Source: Diphasiastrum complanatum
Lineage: Eukaryota; Streptophyta; Lycopodiopsida; Lycopodiales; Lycopodiaceae
NCBI GenBank assembly: GCA_029204225.1
Contig: CM055092.1
Coordinates: forward strand, 71,571,895-71,635,894
Reading direction: 5' to 3'
Length of the DNA stretch: 64,000 bases
The notes beneath the pieces are model-generated. The model saw only the letters and a program-made list of their open reading frames with translations. It ran no database searches and was not told where the DNA came from. Positions 42,243 through 54,719 of this stretch are shown one piece after another. The stretch's first letter is position 1. The number at the start of each line of letters is the position of its first letter. Both the position numbers and the translations under genes were made by a program.

Positions 42243-42900
42243 GGACTTACAAACCTAGTCAGAAGTCTATGGTGAAGTTAACCCATAAGATAAACTTAAA
42301 CTTTTCTCTATGTCCTTGACTGGTGCTGCACAAGATTGGTTTTACAACCAAGACTTGACCGAAGGATCTGATTGGGAAGTAGTTAAAGCTAGACTAGTTA
42401 CAAGATTTAAGCCATCCTTTTTTGTTATTTCTTAAAATCAAAATGAAAAAAAGAAGAAGGATGGTGCGTGATTACATTGAACGTATGAAGCATCTTCGAT
42501 TGGAATGTGAACCTGATCTTTTAAATGATGAGGCTCTAATTATGTGGTTTTTTGGTCAGTTTGCCAAAACGTATCAAACATGAGCTCAAACATCATGAAC
42601 AATACTTGACATTGCAATGGGCAATGGATGAAGCTATTCACAAAGAAGATGAAGATTCAGATGATGAGCTGCATGTTCGAATGTTGCCTTACATTGTAGG
42701 GCCAATGGCCACAACTTCTATTACGATTGCATCAACTAATATCAATGCAACAACCATATTAATGATGGACGAGTTTGAAAAACTTGGTTAGAAGCAGCAG
42801 TTAAAGTTAAATAAGATGTCAGCAAAGTTTGATGTGAAGCTGAAAGCTTTGGAAGAACAGCATGCAAAGATTGACAAAGGTGTTGAGAAGATGTTCAAAG
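42243..42900 (+). pseudogene. retrotransposon gag scrap, frameshifted
   Basis: Pieces in changing frames: KLKLFSMSLTGAAQDWFYNQ followed by WEVVKARLVTRFKP (typical Retrotrans_gag spacing), then VRDYIERMKHLRLECEPDLL, then a 79-codon frame at 42552-42791. More gypsy-like than copia-like. Bases 42900-43660 hold nothing I can assign. Confidence 0.6.
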
Positions 42901-43659
42901 TTTTTCCTAGCATAGAGAATCTCAATGGGCCAAGTTGCTAACATGCCCTTATGAAATATTGCAGTGACTATATCTAGTCACAACACTGACAAACACTGCA
43001 CAATGCTATCCCACTTCAAAGCAGATCACTTTGGTTCATTGCAATTTGTTGGGAAAATATTTACAATGAACATATGACTTTGCCGCATTGCAATGAATTG
43101 GTTTCTACATAGATTGCATCTTTACATGGAATGCACAATGGATCAAAAACAAGAATTGGATCAAAATTCAAGTCAATCCTTGGCTTGGATCGACGGATCG
43201 AATCAAATCACACATATTTTGACTCTTCGTCTATTTAGATCTCGATATGGAAATGCGATCCTAGACAACTTCCAACTTCAGGGTCAAAATATATATTTCT
43301 CAAGATTGAAGTTACAACGTGGTACTGTCGAGAAAAGTCCAATTGTCCTATTTTAAATTTGTCAATTCTTGCAGCTAATCGTTGATTCTCTACATTTCTT
43401 ACTACTCAAGTACAGATTTGCTGGTACTTTAAACGACCATTTTGGTTTGCTAGTTGTGTTTACTAAGTTCTTGTACTCATCTAGCAACTATACATAAATG
43501 CAACAAGAATGAGTGAGTTATGGTTGGTCAGTTGGCAAATTGTTCATTGGCAAGAGCAGTGTAGCGTTCCTCAACAGATTGTGCATAACACAATTTACTT
43601 TCAGAGCTTAGTAAGTTGCCTCATAGGTCCACTGCTCTTTTTGATCTATTCTATATACT

Positions 43660-46600
43660 GTCATTTAGTGCAATGCATTTCAGACTTGTCTTACTACAAG
43701 CTCCAGCTCAGTCAATCGCCATCAACAACAATCATCAAATTCAACAATGATCTATCTATTTGTGTTCCCAACATCCTTCACGTTTCTCAGCTATCAAAGA
43801 ACCTGTTATCAGTCTCTAAGATAACCGATGAGGGCTACACTGTTACTTTCTCATCTAAGCAGTGTACTATATTCGAGGAAGATACTACTCTGACTACATG
43901 CACTAGAGTCGGAAATCTTTATGTACTCTCTAATTCAGTTGCATTAGCTAGTATCTCTAATGAAAATGCAAACGATAATGCTATTATGTGGCATAGTCGA
44001 TTTGGACACGTGAATACAAGATCACTTTTCTATATGCGTTGTAATAACTTAGTTGATGGATTGTATTTCCCTTCTTCATTAGATAGGAAATCTTTCTTTT
44101 GTGAATCATGCGTATGGCAAACACTCTAGAAGCAAGTTTTCCAAATCACATTCCATCAAAACAAAGCATGTATTGGATCTTGTACATAGCGATCTTTGTG
44201 GTCCAATGCCAACTCCGTCCTTAGGAGATGCAATCCGAATTTTATCACTTTCATAGATGATTATTCTAGATGGTCTACAGTCATGTTCATTAAGCACAAA
44301 TCTGAAGCCTTTGAATGCTTCAAGAGATTCAAGGCCATGGCTGAGACACAAACATCTACAAAAGTGAAGGCACTCCGAACTGATGGTGGCGGCGAATACC
44401 TCTCTAATGAGATGTTCGACTACATGGCTGAACATGGCATTAGAACATAGTTCACCACTTCCTATTCACCTCAACAGAATGGGATTGCAGAAAGGAAGAA
44501 CTGAACTCTTCTCAACTCAACCAGATCCATGCTACATCAAGCACACCTACCTGCGAAGTTCTGACAGAAGCTACTGCCACAACCTGTTACGTGTAGAACA
44601 GATCCAGCACCAAAGCTGTCAACAACAAAACTCCTCATGAAGTTTGGCATGGGCACAAGCCTAGTGTCAGCCATTTAAAAATCTTTGGTTGTATATGTTT
44701 TGTTCACATTCTTAAATAACTTAGGAAGAAGTTGGATCCGAGGACAAATGAATGTATTTTCATTGGCTATCCTAATGAACATAAAACTTATAAAGTTTAT
44801 GATCCATCCACCAATGTAGTATTTGTCTCTAGGGATGTAATATTTCAAGAACATACATACTATGATTTTAAACAACCATCGACAAACGATGCTATGTCAT
44901 TTCATCCTATTTTACGTAGCATGGATTCTTCCAATGATGACGTCCCTTCTACAGAACCTGCAGCTACAGCTACAGAAGCCGAGCAACCGACAGTACCTGT
45001 CATCAGAGCAGACCGAGCTAGCTCAAACAGACCTTGAGAAATTTAAAGAAGAAGCATCATCGCATCCTGGTCAACCAAACGTCCACAGATCCTCACGGAC
45101 TCGGACAGTTCCTGAGAGGTATACACCTCAATCATTCTGGACTTCATCAGAAGAATCAGAGAGCCTAGCCGAAGCAATTGACTCCAAAGATATTGTGAAG
45201 TGGCAAGAAGCTATGAAAAGTGAGTACAACTCACTTTTGACAAGGGACACTGGTCGACTTCCCTACTCACAAGAGAGTTATTGACAACAAGTGGATCTTC
45301 AAGAAAAAGATCAACTTTGATGGATCCATTGCTAAATGGAAAGCACGGCTGGTGGCTAAAGTATTCACTCAAGTCCAAGGAGTGGATTATCAAGAAATTT
45401 TCAGTCCTGTCGTCAAGATGCAGTCAATCAGGACTCTGATTGCGTTAGCAGCCGCAGAAGACCTCGAAATGCACCAAATGGATGTCAAGACAACATTTCT
45501 CAATGACAATGTCGAAGATGAGTTGTATACCTTCCAACCGAAAGAATTCGAAGTCAAAGGCCAAGAGCACAAAGTGTGCAAGTTACACAAAGCAATCTAC
45601 GGTCTAAAACAAGTCGCAAGAGCATGGTCCGATAGAATCAACTCTTATCTCATTCAATTGGGATTTGCAAACAATTTAGCTGACTCTAATGTTTATTCGA
45701 AGCATATAGGCACCAATTCAGTTCACATAGCTCTTTACGTAGATGATGCATTTATTTTGTCTAACGACACTTCTCTTCTACATACTACTAAGAGTGATCT
45801 ATCAAAGGAATTTGACATGACTGATTTAGGAGCTGTCCATTCTTTGCTAGAAATTCACATTACTAGAAATGGGCTTCAGAAGAAGATCTATCTTAGCCAG
45901 CAGACATATCTAAAAGGCATTTTAGAAAAGTTTCATATGTCTGATTGCAAGCCAATTGATACTCCAATGGATCCAAGTATAGTATTGACTAAACCTACTT
46001 GTGTTGAATCTGATAGTGAAGTACTCGACATAGCGAAGTACCCTTATCATTCACTAATAGGATCTTTGATGTATGCAATGTTGTGTACTAGACCAGATTT
46101 AGCATACACTGTTAGCACGTTAAGTCAATCCATGTCTAATCCTAGGACCTCTCATTGGAAAGCATTAGAGAGAGTGATGAGATATATTCAGGGAGGTTTA
46201 GATCACATTTTGTGTTATGATAGAAATGCCATTGACCCACTCGTCCTGCAAGGCTACTCCGACTCAGATTGAGGAGGAATAGTCTCTACCAAAATATCTA
46301 TCTCCGGATTATGTTTCTTGGTAGGGGGACCGATTTCGTGGAACTCAAGGAAGCAGAAATCAGTTGCACTTTCTTCGACCGAGGCAGAGTACATCGCAGC
46401 ATGTCAAGCTTCAAAAGAAGCTGTATGAATCAGGTTGTTACTTCACGACTTACATACCACTTAGTTCAATGCTACCACCATTCTGTGTGACAACTTGAGC
46501 TGTATTTCACTGTCACTGAATCCCAGATTTCATGGCAAATTTAAGCACATAGAAATCCAGTATCATTTCATTCGGGAGAAAGTCTTCTCAGGGCAAGTGA

Positions 46601-46690
46601 TCCTTCAATACTACTCCACAATAGAAATGGTCGCAGACATCTGCACCAAAGCGCTTTCCAGGATCAAGCATTAGAAGTTCTTCAACATGC
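43660..46690 (+). pseudogene. Ty1/copia pol (protease end to RNase H), degraded
   Basis: Runs LHVSQLSKNLLSVSKITDEG (protease end), the integrase zinc finger (WHSRFGH...CESC), core FIDDYSR, TDGGGEYLSN and PQQNGIAERKN (D, D, E all present), a linker with YKVYDPSTNVVFVSRDV, RT (KWIFKKK, MDVKTTFLND, AIYGLKQVARAW, YVDD), RNase H (GYSDSD, then a stop, and SVALSSTEAEYIAA) and the ADICTKAL tail. The frame changes about six times and there are several stops. No gag or 5' LTR was found upstream. RT to RNase H (45352-46272, 306 codons) is the longest intact part. Confidence 0.92.
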
Positions 46691-46728
46691 TAAACCTGAC
46701 GAAAAGACCAAGGCACCAACCGTGACCT

Positions 46729-47340
46729 TAAGGGGGACTGTTGGAAATTAAGCCCACAGTTGTCTCCTTGGTGAATGACTAATTTCTATTTCATGATTCT
46801 TCTTGCACGTTTATTGATCACTGATCTAGGGTCAGGTAAAACCAACTTTGGTTCTACGTCTGCTCATCTGATACCTGCAAGAATCACAAACTTAGACAGC
46901 CAATTTATTTGAAGAACGTCTACAACGGGCTTCCGGCGGATCTCCAACAAAGGGTAACCAATCCTGTCATAATTTCAAGTTCAAATGTTAAGTTTTATAA
47001 TTTGAAGTCATTGAAGACTTGGCCATCTTCAAGGACTTCCACAAACTTGTATTTAGAACAAGTCTACAAAAATACATTAATTTCATGACAATCTGCAAAA
47101 ATACTCTAAGTGTCGCGACAGTCTGTAGAAATGAACTATGTTCGCCACAGTGTCACCTTTTTCCCATTTCTCCGAAATGCGAAACTAGCATAGTTCAACA
47201 GTTTAAACTATTTCATGACAATTTCATCTTTTTTGCCTTTCCCCGAAATGCGACACTTAGGCATAGTTCAAAGTTCAACCATTTTAGGGCACCTTCAGTT
47301 GTTTCGCGAAATGGTTGGACTATACTCTCATTTTTGTGAG
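46729..47340 (+). mobile_element. copia polypurine tract and 3' LTR (right end unresolved)
   Basis: TAAGGGGGAC followed by TGTTGGAAATTAAGC at 46739 is a textbook copia PPT/LTR junction, 45 bp past the pol remnant. The LTR's right end is not identifiable; it stops by 47400, where a minus-strand gypsy pol begins. Confidence 0.65.
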
Positions 47341-47400
47341 TATGAATTAAAATTTTTAAGATCCTGTTGGGCAATTAGAACACTAAAGCTGTGATTATAT

Positions 47401-50150
47401 TTAGCATAAGCTTTTTATTAGACTGTTTTTGCATCTAGCAGCTGATTGTAATGGGAGAGCTGTTCCGCAATATTCCTGCTCTCTTCTCCGTTCGTGTTCT
47501 TCTATCTCCCCTGCCCCATCAAGGATGGAATGATAAATTCGACTAACATTATAGCCTCTTGACCATAAACCAACTGAAAGGGTGTCTTTTTTGTTGATCT
47601 TCATGGTGTTGTTTTGAAAGCCCAAATAGCTGAATATAACTTTGTTTCCCAATCATTTCGATTGGCTTCAACTATTCTGGTCAGAATTCTGCATATTATC
47701 TTGTTTGAGGATTCGGCTAACCCATTGCATCGAGGATAATATGGGATACTTTTTTTATGTTTCACAAAAAGTTAGGAGATTATGTACAACCTCATTGAGT
47801 AAGTGAGTGCCTCTATCACTTACTAACTCTATTGGACATCCGAAGTGGGTAATAGTGTTTTCATATAGAAATTTGGTTGTAACTTTTGCGATAGCTTGTC
47901 TCATCGTTCTAGCCTCTACCCAATTTGTAGCATAGTCAGTGGCCACTAAGATGTATCTTGATTGGGTACTACGGGCGGCTAGGCTGATTGGCCCTACAAA
48001 ATCAATTCCCCACTGATGAAATGCTTCTCCTTCGGTTATTGAAGTTAAAGACATAAAATCAGCTCGTTGAGGAGTCTTGATTCTTTGGCATACATCACAA
48101 GTTTTGATTTGTGCATATGTGTCCTTAAATAATGTTAGCCACCAGTATCGGCTGATAGGATTTTCTTAGTGGTACTGTCATAAGTGTCCTCCTCCTTCAC
48201 CTTCATGTGATAGTAAAACTACTTGTTCTACCTCATCCTCATTAATGCATCTTCTGATTATTCCATCTACACCTTTTATATATAATTGTTCGACAATTAG
48301 AAGGTAAGGTCTAGATTTTAAAACTAGTTTGCGTTGATCTACTTTAGACATAGTTGGATCCATTACTCCGGTTGATAAAAATGATACCATCTCTTTTGTC
48401 CATCTAGGAGTAGCGTCTAGTTGAAACATGTATGCATAAGGTAAATCATCATTTATCGGTTCTTTGACTTTCTTGGTTGATGGTATCTTAGATAAATGAT
48501 GGGCAAAAAAATGTTGCTTACCTTTCCTTACAATAATTTTTAAAGTCGAATTCTAGAAGGATAAGTAGCCATCTTGCTATACGACCAATGTTGCATGGTT
48601 TATTCAACAAATATAGCAATGCTTGATGATTGGTATAGAATTTAAATTGATTTCCTAGCAGATAATGGCATAATTTTTGTACAACATATATCATTGATAA
48701 TGCTTCTCTTTCAGTAGTGGAGTAATTTACTTCAGCAGGGACTAATTGTCTACTAAGGAAACGAACCATGTAATCTTTCAAGAATTCTCTCGACTGTGTT
48801 AGGATGACTCCAATAGCATACTTACTAGCATCAATATGAACATGGAATTCCAAGTGCTCAGAGAGTTGGTGCGGTGATAAGTACGTGCTTCAAATCCTCA
48901 ACTGTCTTTATTCTTTTTTTGGTCCATTTTGGATCTGTAATCACTTGATAAATTAATCTTGCTTTTTCGACAAAATCAAGAAGAAAAATGTGGTAATAGT
49001 TACAATGGCCTATGAAGATATAGATCTCCTTTACCGTGGCAGGTAGTGGCATTTCTTGAATAACTTTCACTTTAGATAGATCCGTCGAGATACCATCTTT
49101 GGATATGATATGTCCTAAGACAACACCATGTGTTACCCAAATCTAACATTTCTCTGGATTCAGTGAAATTCCAAACTTCTTGCATTGGATAAAAACTTTT
49201 TCAAGCGCATCAAGATGTTCACAATTTTTACATTTAACACCAATGTCATCTAGATATATCTCTAGAATTTATGTAGTAAATCTTTGAATGCAAACTGCAT
49301 CACTCTTTGAAAGGTCGATGGGGCGTTACAGAGTCTGAATGGCATCACCTGATATGCATAGTACCAAACTTTGTGGCAAATGCAATCTTATGAATGTCTT
49401 TAGGATCTAATTGAATAAGAAAATAACTGCTAAAGCCATTCAAGAAACTCATTGCCTCTGCTCCTGCCATTTCTTCCAGTATGGCGTCGGTTAATGGTAA
49501 AGGGAAGTGGTCCTTTTTTGTGACTGTATTCGATTCTTTTAAGTCCACACATATCCTTAATTTACCATTCTTTTTGGAAACCACCACGATGGGCGATAAT
49601 CATGTCATGTGTTCAATCTCTTTGATGAAACCCGCAGCTAGTAATCTTTGTATGTCTTCTTTAATTTTTTCTCTATGAGTGGATTACAATGGTAAGTCTT
49701 CACTTGGACTAGATTTGCATCTTTTTCTAATGGGATGAAGTGCATGGCTATATCAGGTGGTACCCCCTTCATCTCTTTATAATTCCATGCAAAGACATCA
49801 CGGTACTTCCTTAAGAGTTTTTCTAAATTTCTTCATTGTCGTCTATCAAGATGTGCTCCTATATGTACGAGTCTATCTTCTTTTTTATCTGGGACTTTCA
49901 AGTTTAGAGGACTGGTCCATCAAACAAAGATGATTCACTTGTTGGTTTTCGCTTTGGTTGTGGCAACTCAATAGAAACATCACCCATTGTGAAATCCGTG
50001 AACTTCTTAGGTACATCAAGTTCATGGTTCTCTTTATGTTCAGGGATATTTTTAAGTGAAGATGGAGCTCTACTGAGGTGTGGCTTTGAACAAGAAGCGG
50101 CTTTAGATAAGTCCATTCTTTGCTGCTCATTAAGAGGAACAATAGGTTGT
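47401..50150 (-). pseudogene. Ty3/gypsy pol of Athila/Tat type, degraded
   Basis: Read from 50150 down: gag-pol linker, YRDVFAWNYKEMKG (RT leader typical of Athila/Tat), VVSKKNGKLRICVDLKESN and the following RT blocks, connection region (VKEIYIFIGHCNYYHIF), RNase H (HVHIDASKYAIGVIL, YSTTEREALSMIY, FYTNHQALLYL), integrase zinc finger (CDVCQRIKTP region), core GIDFVGPIS and LVSDRGTHL, and C-terminal TPFQLVYGQEAIM with the frame broken around it. Many stops and frameshifts. No LTR, PPT or PBS belonging to it is evident at either end, so it is an internal fragment. Confidence 0.9.
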
Positions 50151-50700
50151 TTTAGTTTTTGTCGAATCTACTTCTATTTTTTGGTTAATCTTGTGCAAGC
50201 ATAAGAATTGTATTATTTTGTGAGGGCGAATTCAGAATTCGCAAACGTTGTACTACAGACAGATTGGATAAGATGCCATCTGTGGCTGAGCCCATTGTAA
50301 ATCTGATTCTGTATCGAACAGTAGCTGATTGAACACTCATAGAATATCTGAGTCTCAGCTTACTGAAACAATAAACAAATGAAGAGATCAAGCAAACATT
50401 GGTGCTAATTGAGAAAGAGAGTATCAGCAAACAATTTTCCACCCTTCGAAAAAAATGCAAAGAATGTGAAGGTCAACAAAAAAACTTGCTCTAAGTTATT
50501 TCAAACGAAGTGTCGCATATTCCAGAATATGCGAAAAATCCGAACGTCCTTTGAAATATGTTCTAAGTCATATTTTGGCCATGTATCGGTTTTTTCGGAA
50601 AATGCAAAAAGTGCAAACTGTGCAAAAAATAGTTTGAATATGCCAAGTGTGCAAAACTTAGTTTAAAATTGCAGTAGTCCGAAAAGCACAAGGAAAAAAA
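50151..50700. other. no gene recognised; possible LTR-derived
   Basis: AT-rich sequence between two minus-strand pol remnants. It follows the end of the copia remnant at 50820-51740 and may be its 3' LTR, but no clear border was found. Confidence 0.35.
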
Positions 50701-50819
50701 TACAAAAGCTTTGATGGTTAGAAACTTTAAGTTTCTTCAGGTCCCTCTCAAAGTGGGTATTTTTCTGATTCCCAAGCTCGCCCTTTCCCTTTCAAACATT
50801 GCCTTGTCTAAAGGCTTTG

Positions 50820-51740
50820 TGAGGATATCGGCCACCATCTACTTCGTTGAAATGAACACGGTCTTTAGCTCATTTCTTTCAACCAGATCCCTGATCAAGT
50901 GATACTTGATAGCAATGTGTTTCATTCTAGAATGAAACACATGGTCTTTCGTAAGATGAATAGCAAAGGTGTTATCCATGTACAACATCAGCGGCTCATT
51001 GATGCTTTCTCCCAGTCCTAGAAACCGTTTGAGCCATGTCAGCTCATTAGTCATCTTGGCTGCAGCAACATACTCTGCCTCACAAGAAGATTGGACAGTT
51101 ATTGTTTGCTTCTTGCTAACCCAAATAACAGCTGCATATGTTGCAATGCTAGGGTACGATGGTATAGCCTCCTGAAACGCTCTTGGAGTTGTGTTTGAGG
51201 GATGCCCAACTTGCATCACTGTAAGACTTCGCTAGAAATCCTGCATCACGAGAAAAACAAAGACCATAGTCCTTTGTTTGCTGCAGGTACTGTAAGATCC
51301 TCTTGGCAATTTTCCAGTGTGTAGGTCCTAGATTAATGTTGAATTGGCTCAATCTAAACACTGCGTAAGCAATGTCTGGCCGCCAAGTACATCAATGAAC
51401 CAATAAGCCTTCTGTAAGGCTTTTATAGCATTGCTTCCCGCTCTGCATCTTGTCTCTGGGACAGCCTTCATTCGTTAGTACTGTGCCAGTTTCATCGAAG
51501 TGTTCACACCTCATGTGGCTTAATTCGGCTTGTTTCCCCACCATGTGGGGGTAGTGTGAGGAACACCCGATTTGCCTGTCCTATTTTGCAGGTAGGCAGC
51601 TGTAGCTACTGCTTCAGCCCATAGAGATCTTGATGCCTTTGTGTAGGCCATCATGCATCTTGCTGCTTCCATGAGACCCCTGATGCTTCTCAACGGGCCA
51701 ATGCTAGCACTGATTCTCTGTCTAAAACTACTCAATGCTA
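50820..51740 (-). pseudogene. Ty1/copia integrase end plus RNase H, RT deleted
   Basis: Read from 51740: integrase C-terminal half (MEAARCMMAYTKASRSLWAE, YLQNRTGKS), then a jump to the RT end (RPDIAYAV, RLSQFNINLGPTHWKIAKRI) and RNase H (YSDASWAS, ITVQSSCEAEYVAAAKMT, MDNTFAIHLTKDHVFHSR, HLIRDLVERNELKTVFI, ADILTKPL). The whole RT core is missing and frames shift. RNase H is the best-kept part (50839-51219). Confidence 0.88.
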
Positions 51741-53119
51741 GGCTCGATTTCTATTTGACAGAGTTTCAGCTTGGCCAGGAATCTCGTGACTACAAATCTA
51801 TTAAGCAATGGGCTTAGTCACAGATTTGGTTTTGCAGTATAGTGTCCCACCTGTCAAAGGCACACTTATGACCTGATTTTGATTATTGATTGGCAATGAA
51901 TACTCATCTTGGATTTAGGATCTGTCAGGACTCAATTTCCCACTGTTCTACAAGTTGTTTAAGTTCTTTCCTTACTTTTTACATATTGCAGATTAAGAAC
52001 TAATCTGATTCTACTCCTACTGAAATCACAGAATAATCAACACAACTTCTAATAAACGAATGAGAATCCTACAAAGTGCTTGCTACAACTGTCACTTAAC
52101 ACTTGTAACAAAAACTAGTCAAGGAGCCGAAACTAGGAAACATCATAACTTAGTGGAATGGTGGATCAATTTCCAAGTCCTGCACATCTACTTGATGTTA
52201 AACCCAAACCAATCCTCGAGAGAAAAAGCAACAACCAGCACATTCATACATCAGTACCCAAACTAAATACATGAAGGTGGAGCACGGAAGAAAATGGAAG
52301 TAGAATGATCTTCAATTCAGAAAGCAAAAGCATTTCAGTACATACACATGCTTTGGAACTCGTGGAGGAGGCCTCTATCTATACCCACGAGCTATTGAAC
52401 CCAATTGTATCAGATTTTGGAGTCCACCTCTTGCAACTGAGTGAACCCCAATCTATAAAGATTTGAGTTCCACCTCTTACTTGATAATAGGAGGCCTCTT
52501 TATTAAGAAAACATAACTCAAGTTGAGATAGTCTAAATTGCTAGCTCCCACATGGCTATCCATCTTTCGGAAATTACCATGGGGCTCACAATTGTACAAT
52601 TTAGCATAGCACTAGCAATTCTCGTGCTCTCTGACTCGGCTCTCAACTAAATCTCTGCTAGAAGCCCTTTTGAGTGGAGAGGTTTTTGCATCGGCACCTT
52701 GGGCATGGCATCAACTAACGTTATCCTTCCCCTTAGTGTTGCAGGTCCCACTGCATTGCTTCAGCTTCGACGTGTGGTTCTTGGAAAGGCATAGATCAAT
52801 GTTTGCCTACGTAAAACCAAGAACTTATTGACTTCGTTATTGCTTGTATTGGCAAAACTTCAAAGCAACAGCTTATCATGATAGCCCTGCATAATCGAGA
52901 GTCTTTTGCTTGTTCTTTTCAGCTTTTCTTCTATCAAGAGATTTCTCGTAGCCGACCTTCCTCTTGATGGCTTCAAATGTGATGGATCTTCTCTTTACGC
53001 CCAATGGAATAGGTCCCAGTAGGTTATGGCCTTATCCCAAGTATGAACTTATTTTCATACCATTTCTCGATCATCTGCATGTACTGACTGGAAGTAAATG
53101 CATCTCAAAAATAAACCAT
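51741..53119. other. no gene recognised
   Basis: Non-coding. 52370-52500 contains two similar AGGAGGCCTCT segments about 130 bp apart, perhaps LTR debris. Confidence 0.4.
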
Positions 53120-53560
53120 CATTAGATGATGAAAATCAAAGGTCTATGTATAGATGAGAGGAGAAAGTTCATTTTTATTGTAATGAATGATTTTTGGGTG
53201 ACCAAGAGTTCCAACAACAATAAACTTAAACTAAAGTTCTCATTAGAATGGGGTAGTAAAAAAGAAAAACAAATCTCTTACAGAGTGTGCGTAATCCATG
53301 CTATTGATTGGTAATCTTCCAAAGAAATTTTGGACAAAGGCAATTGCAACGACTTGTTATATTCAAAATCATTGTAGTACCAAGGCCATCAAGAATAAAA
53401 CTCTTGAGGAGGTTTGGTGAGGTACAAAGGCTATTGTAAATCATTTCAAAATTTGTAGATGTATTTTCTATGCACAAATTTCATCAAAACTAAGTAACAA
53501 ACTTGATCTTCACTAGTCATTTATCTTCTGATTCTTGATAGAAAAATACGATATGGCTTA
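53120..53560 (+). pseudogene. Ty1/copia integrase remnant
   Basis: NGVVKKKNKSLTECA, then GNLPKKFWTKAIATTCYIQN and IKNKTLEEVW follow the order of copia integrase after the catalytic Glu. Frames shift and stops occur. Probably part of the same dead element as the RT remnant at 54720. Confidence 0.75.
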
Positions 53561-53938
53561 ATATTGTGTCGATTTTCTTTGGTGCATGTACTATGCCTAT
53601 CAAATTCGAATCAGATATTTGAATAAATTCAAATAATGATAAATCTTTTTCTACTTGATTCTAACTTTGAGAATGTTAGGATTTAAAAAATTGATTACAT
53701 AGACAAACACAAAAACAATAGAGTTCCTTTTCGGGAGCATTAGATAGCACAGACATTCATCAAAATTTCGAATTAGCATATTCAATAGAACGATGAGAAG
53801 TAGATAAGTACATGAAAACTGACTTGATGATTGAATGCAATAAGACTCTTAGATTGAATTCAATATAGACACAAAGTGTAGATGTAGTGAAGAGGAGCAC
53901 AAATCAATAGCTACAATTATAGCAATGCATATTCACAC

Positions 53939-54050
53939 TATCTCCCTCTCCCTCTCCCTCTCCCTCCCCCTCCCCCCTCCCCCTCCCCCTCCCTCCCTCC
54001 CTCCCTCCCTCCCTCCCTCCCTCCCTCCCTCCCTCCCTCCCTCCCTCCCT

Positions 54051-54138
<88 letters not shown>
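53939..54138. repeat. 200-bp pyrimidine tract: (TCCCTC)n, (CCCT)n, (CT)n
   Basis: All pyrimidine on the plus strand, moving from CCCTCT hexamers through CCCT tetramers to about 40 CT units. Any open frame in it is low-complexity and not a gene. Confidence 0.97.
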
Positions 54139-54142
<4 letters not shown>

Positions 54143-54719
54143 TGCTTAGTGTATTTGGATTGTTAATCTATACAGATACATATACATATACATGCATTGA
54201 ATACAATTTACAAGGTAGATCATGGTTGTCATTATCGAATCAATTACAATAGCATTAGTTGAAAGTGCCATTTAATACTACCATTCAAATATTAAAAATA
54301 AAGTAGGATCCGTTTGTAAAAATTTGAACTGGATAGGTGACAAGCTTCAACCATGAAAATGCCGAGGTGTTGCATCTCCACTGCGGGTTGGTCAAAGTCG
54401 ACTTTTCTACCGGACGTGTGTTGATTGACATTTCACTTTATGTCTTGTGACTCTTTTTTTTGGGCACTTTGGGGCACTTTTGAAAAATAGCGATCATCAT
54501 TTTTTTAAACGTGAAAAAAATGCATGTAAATTGCAGGAAATGTCGATGAGTGCAAAATCTTGTGTATTTTTACGGTTGGAATGTTGAAATTAGTGTTTTA
54601 ACTGATTTGATAGAGTTTATGGATTAAGTAAATAAATATAGATTAGAAATTATATTTGAAGAAGGGAATAAATCCATCAACTCAGAAGATCAACTATCTA
54701 TAAATAAAAATCTTCAATA

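Noticed and set aside
53925-54149. 74-aa and 67-aa ORFs on both strands
   Set aside because: Pure low-complexity translation of a pyrimidine microsatellite.
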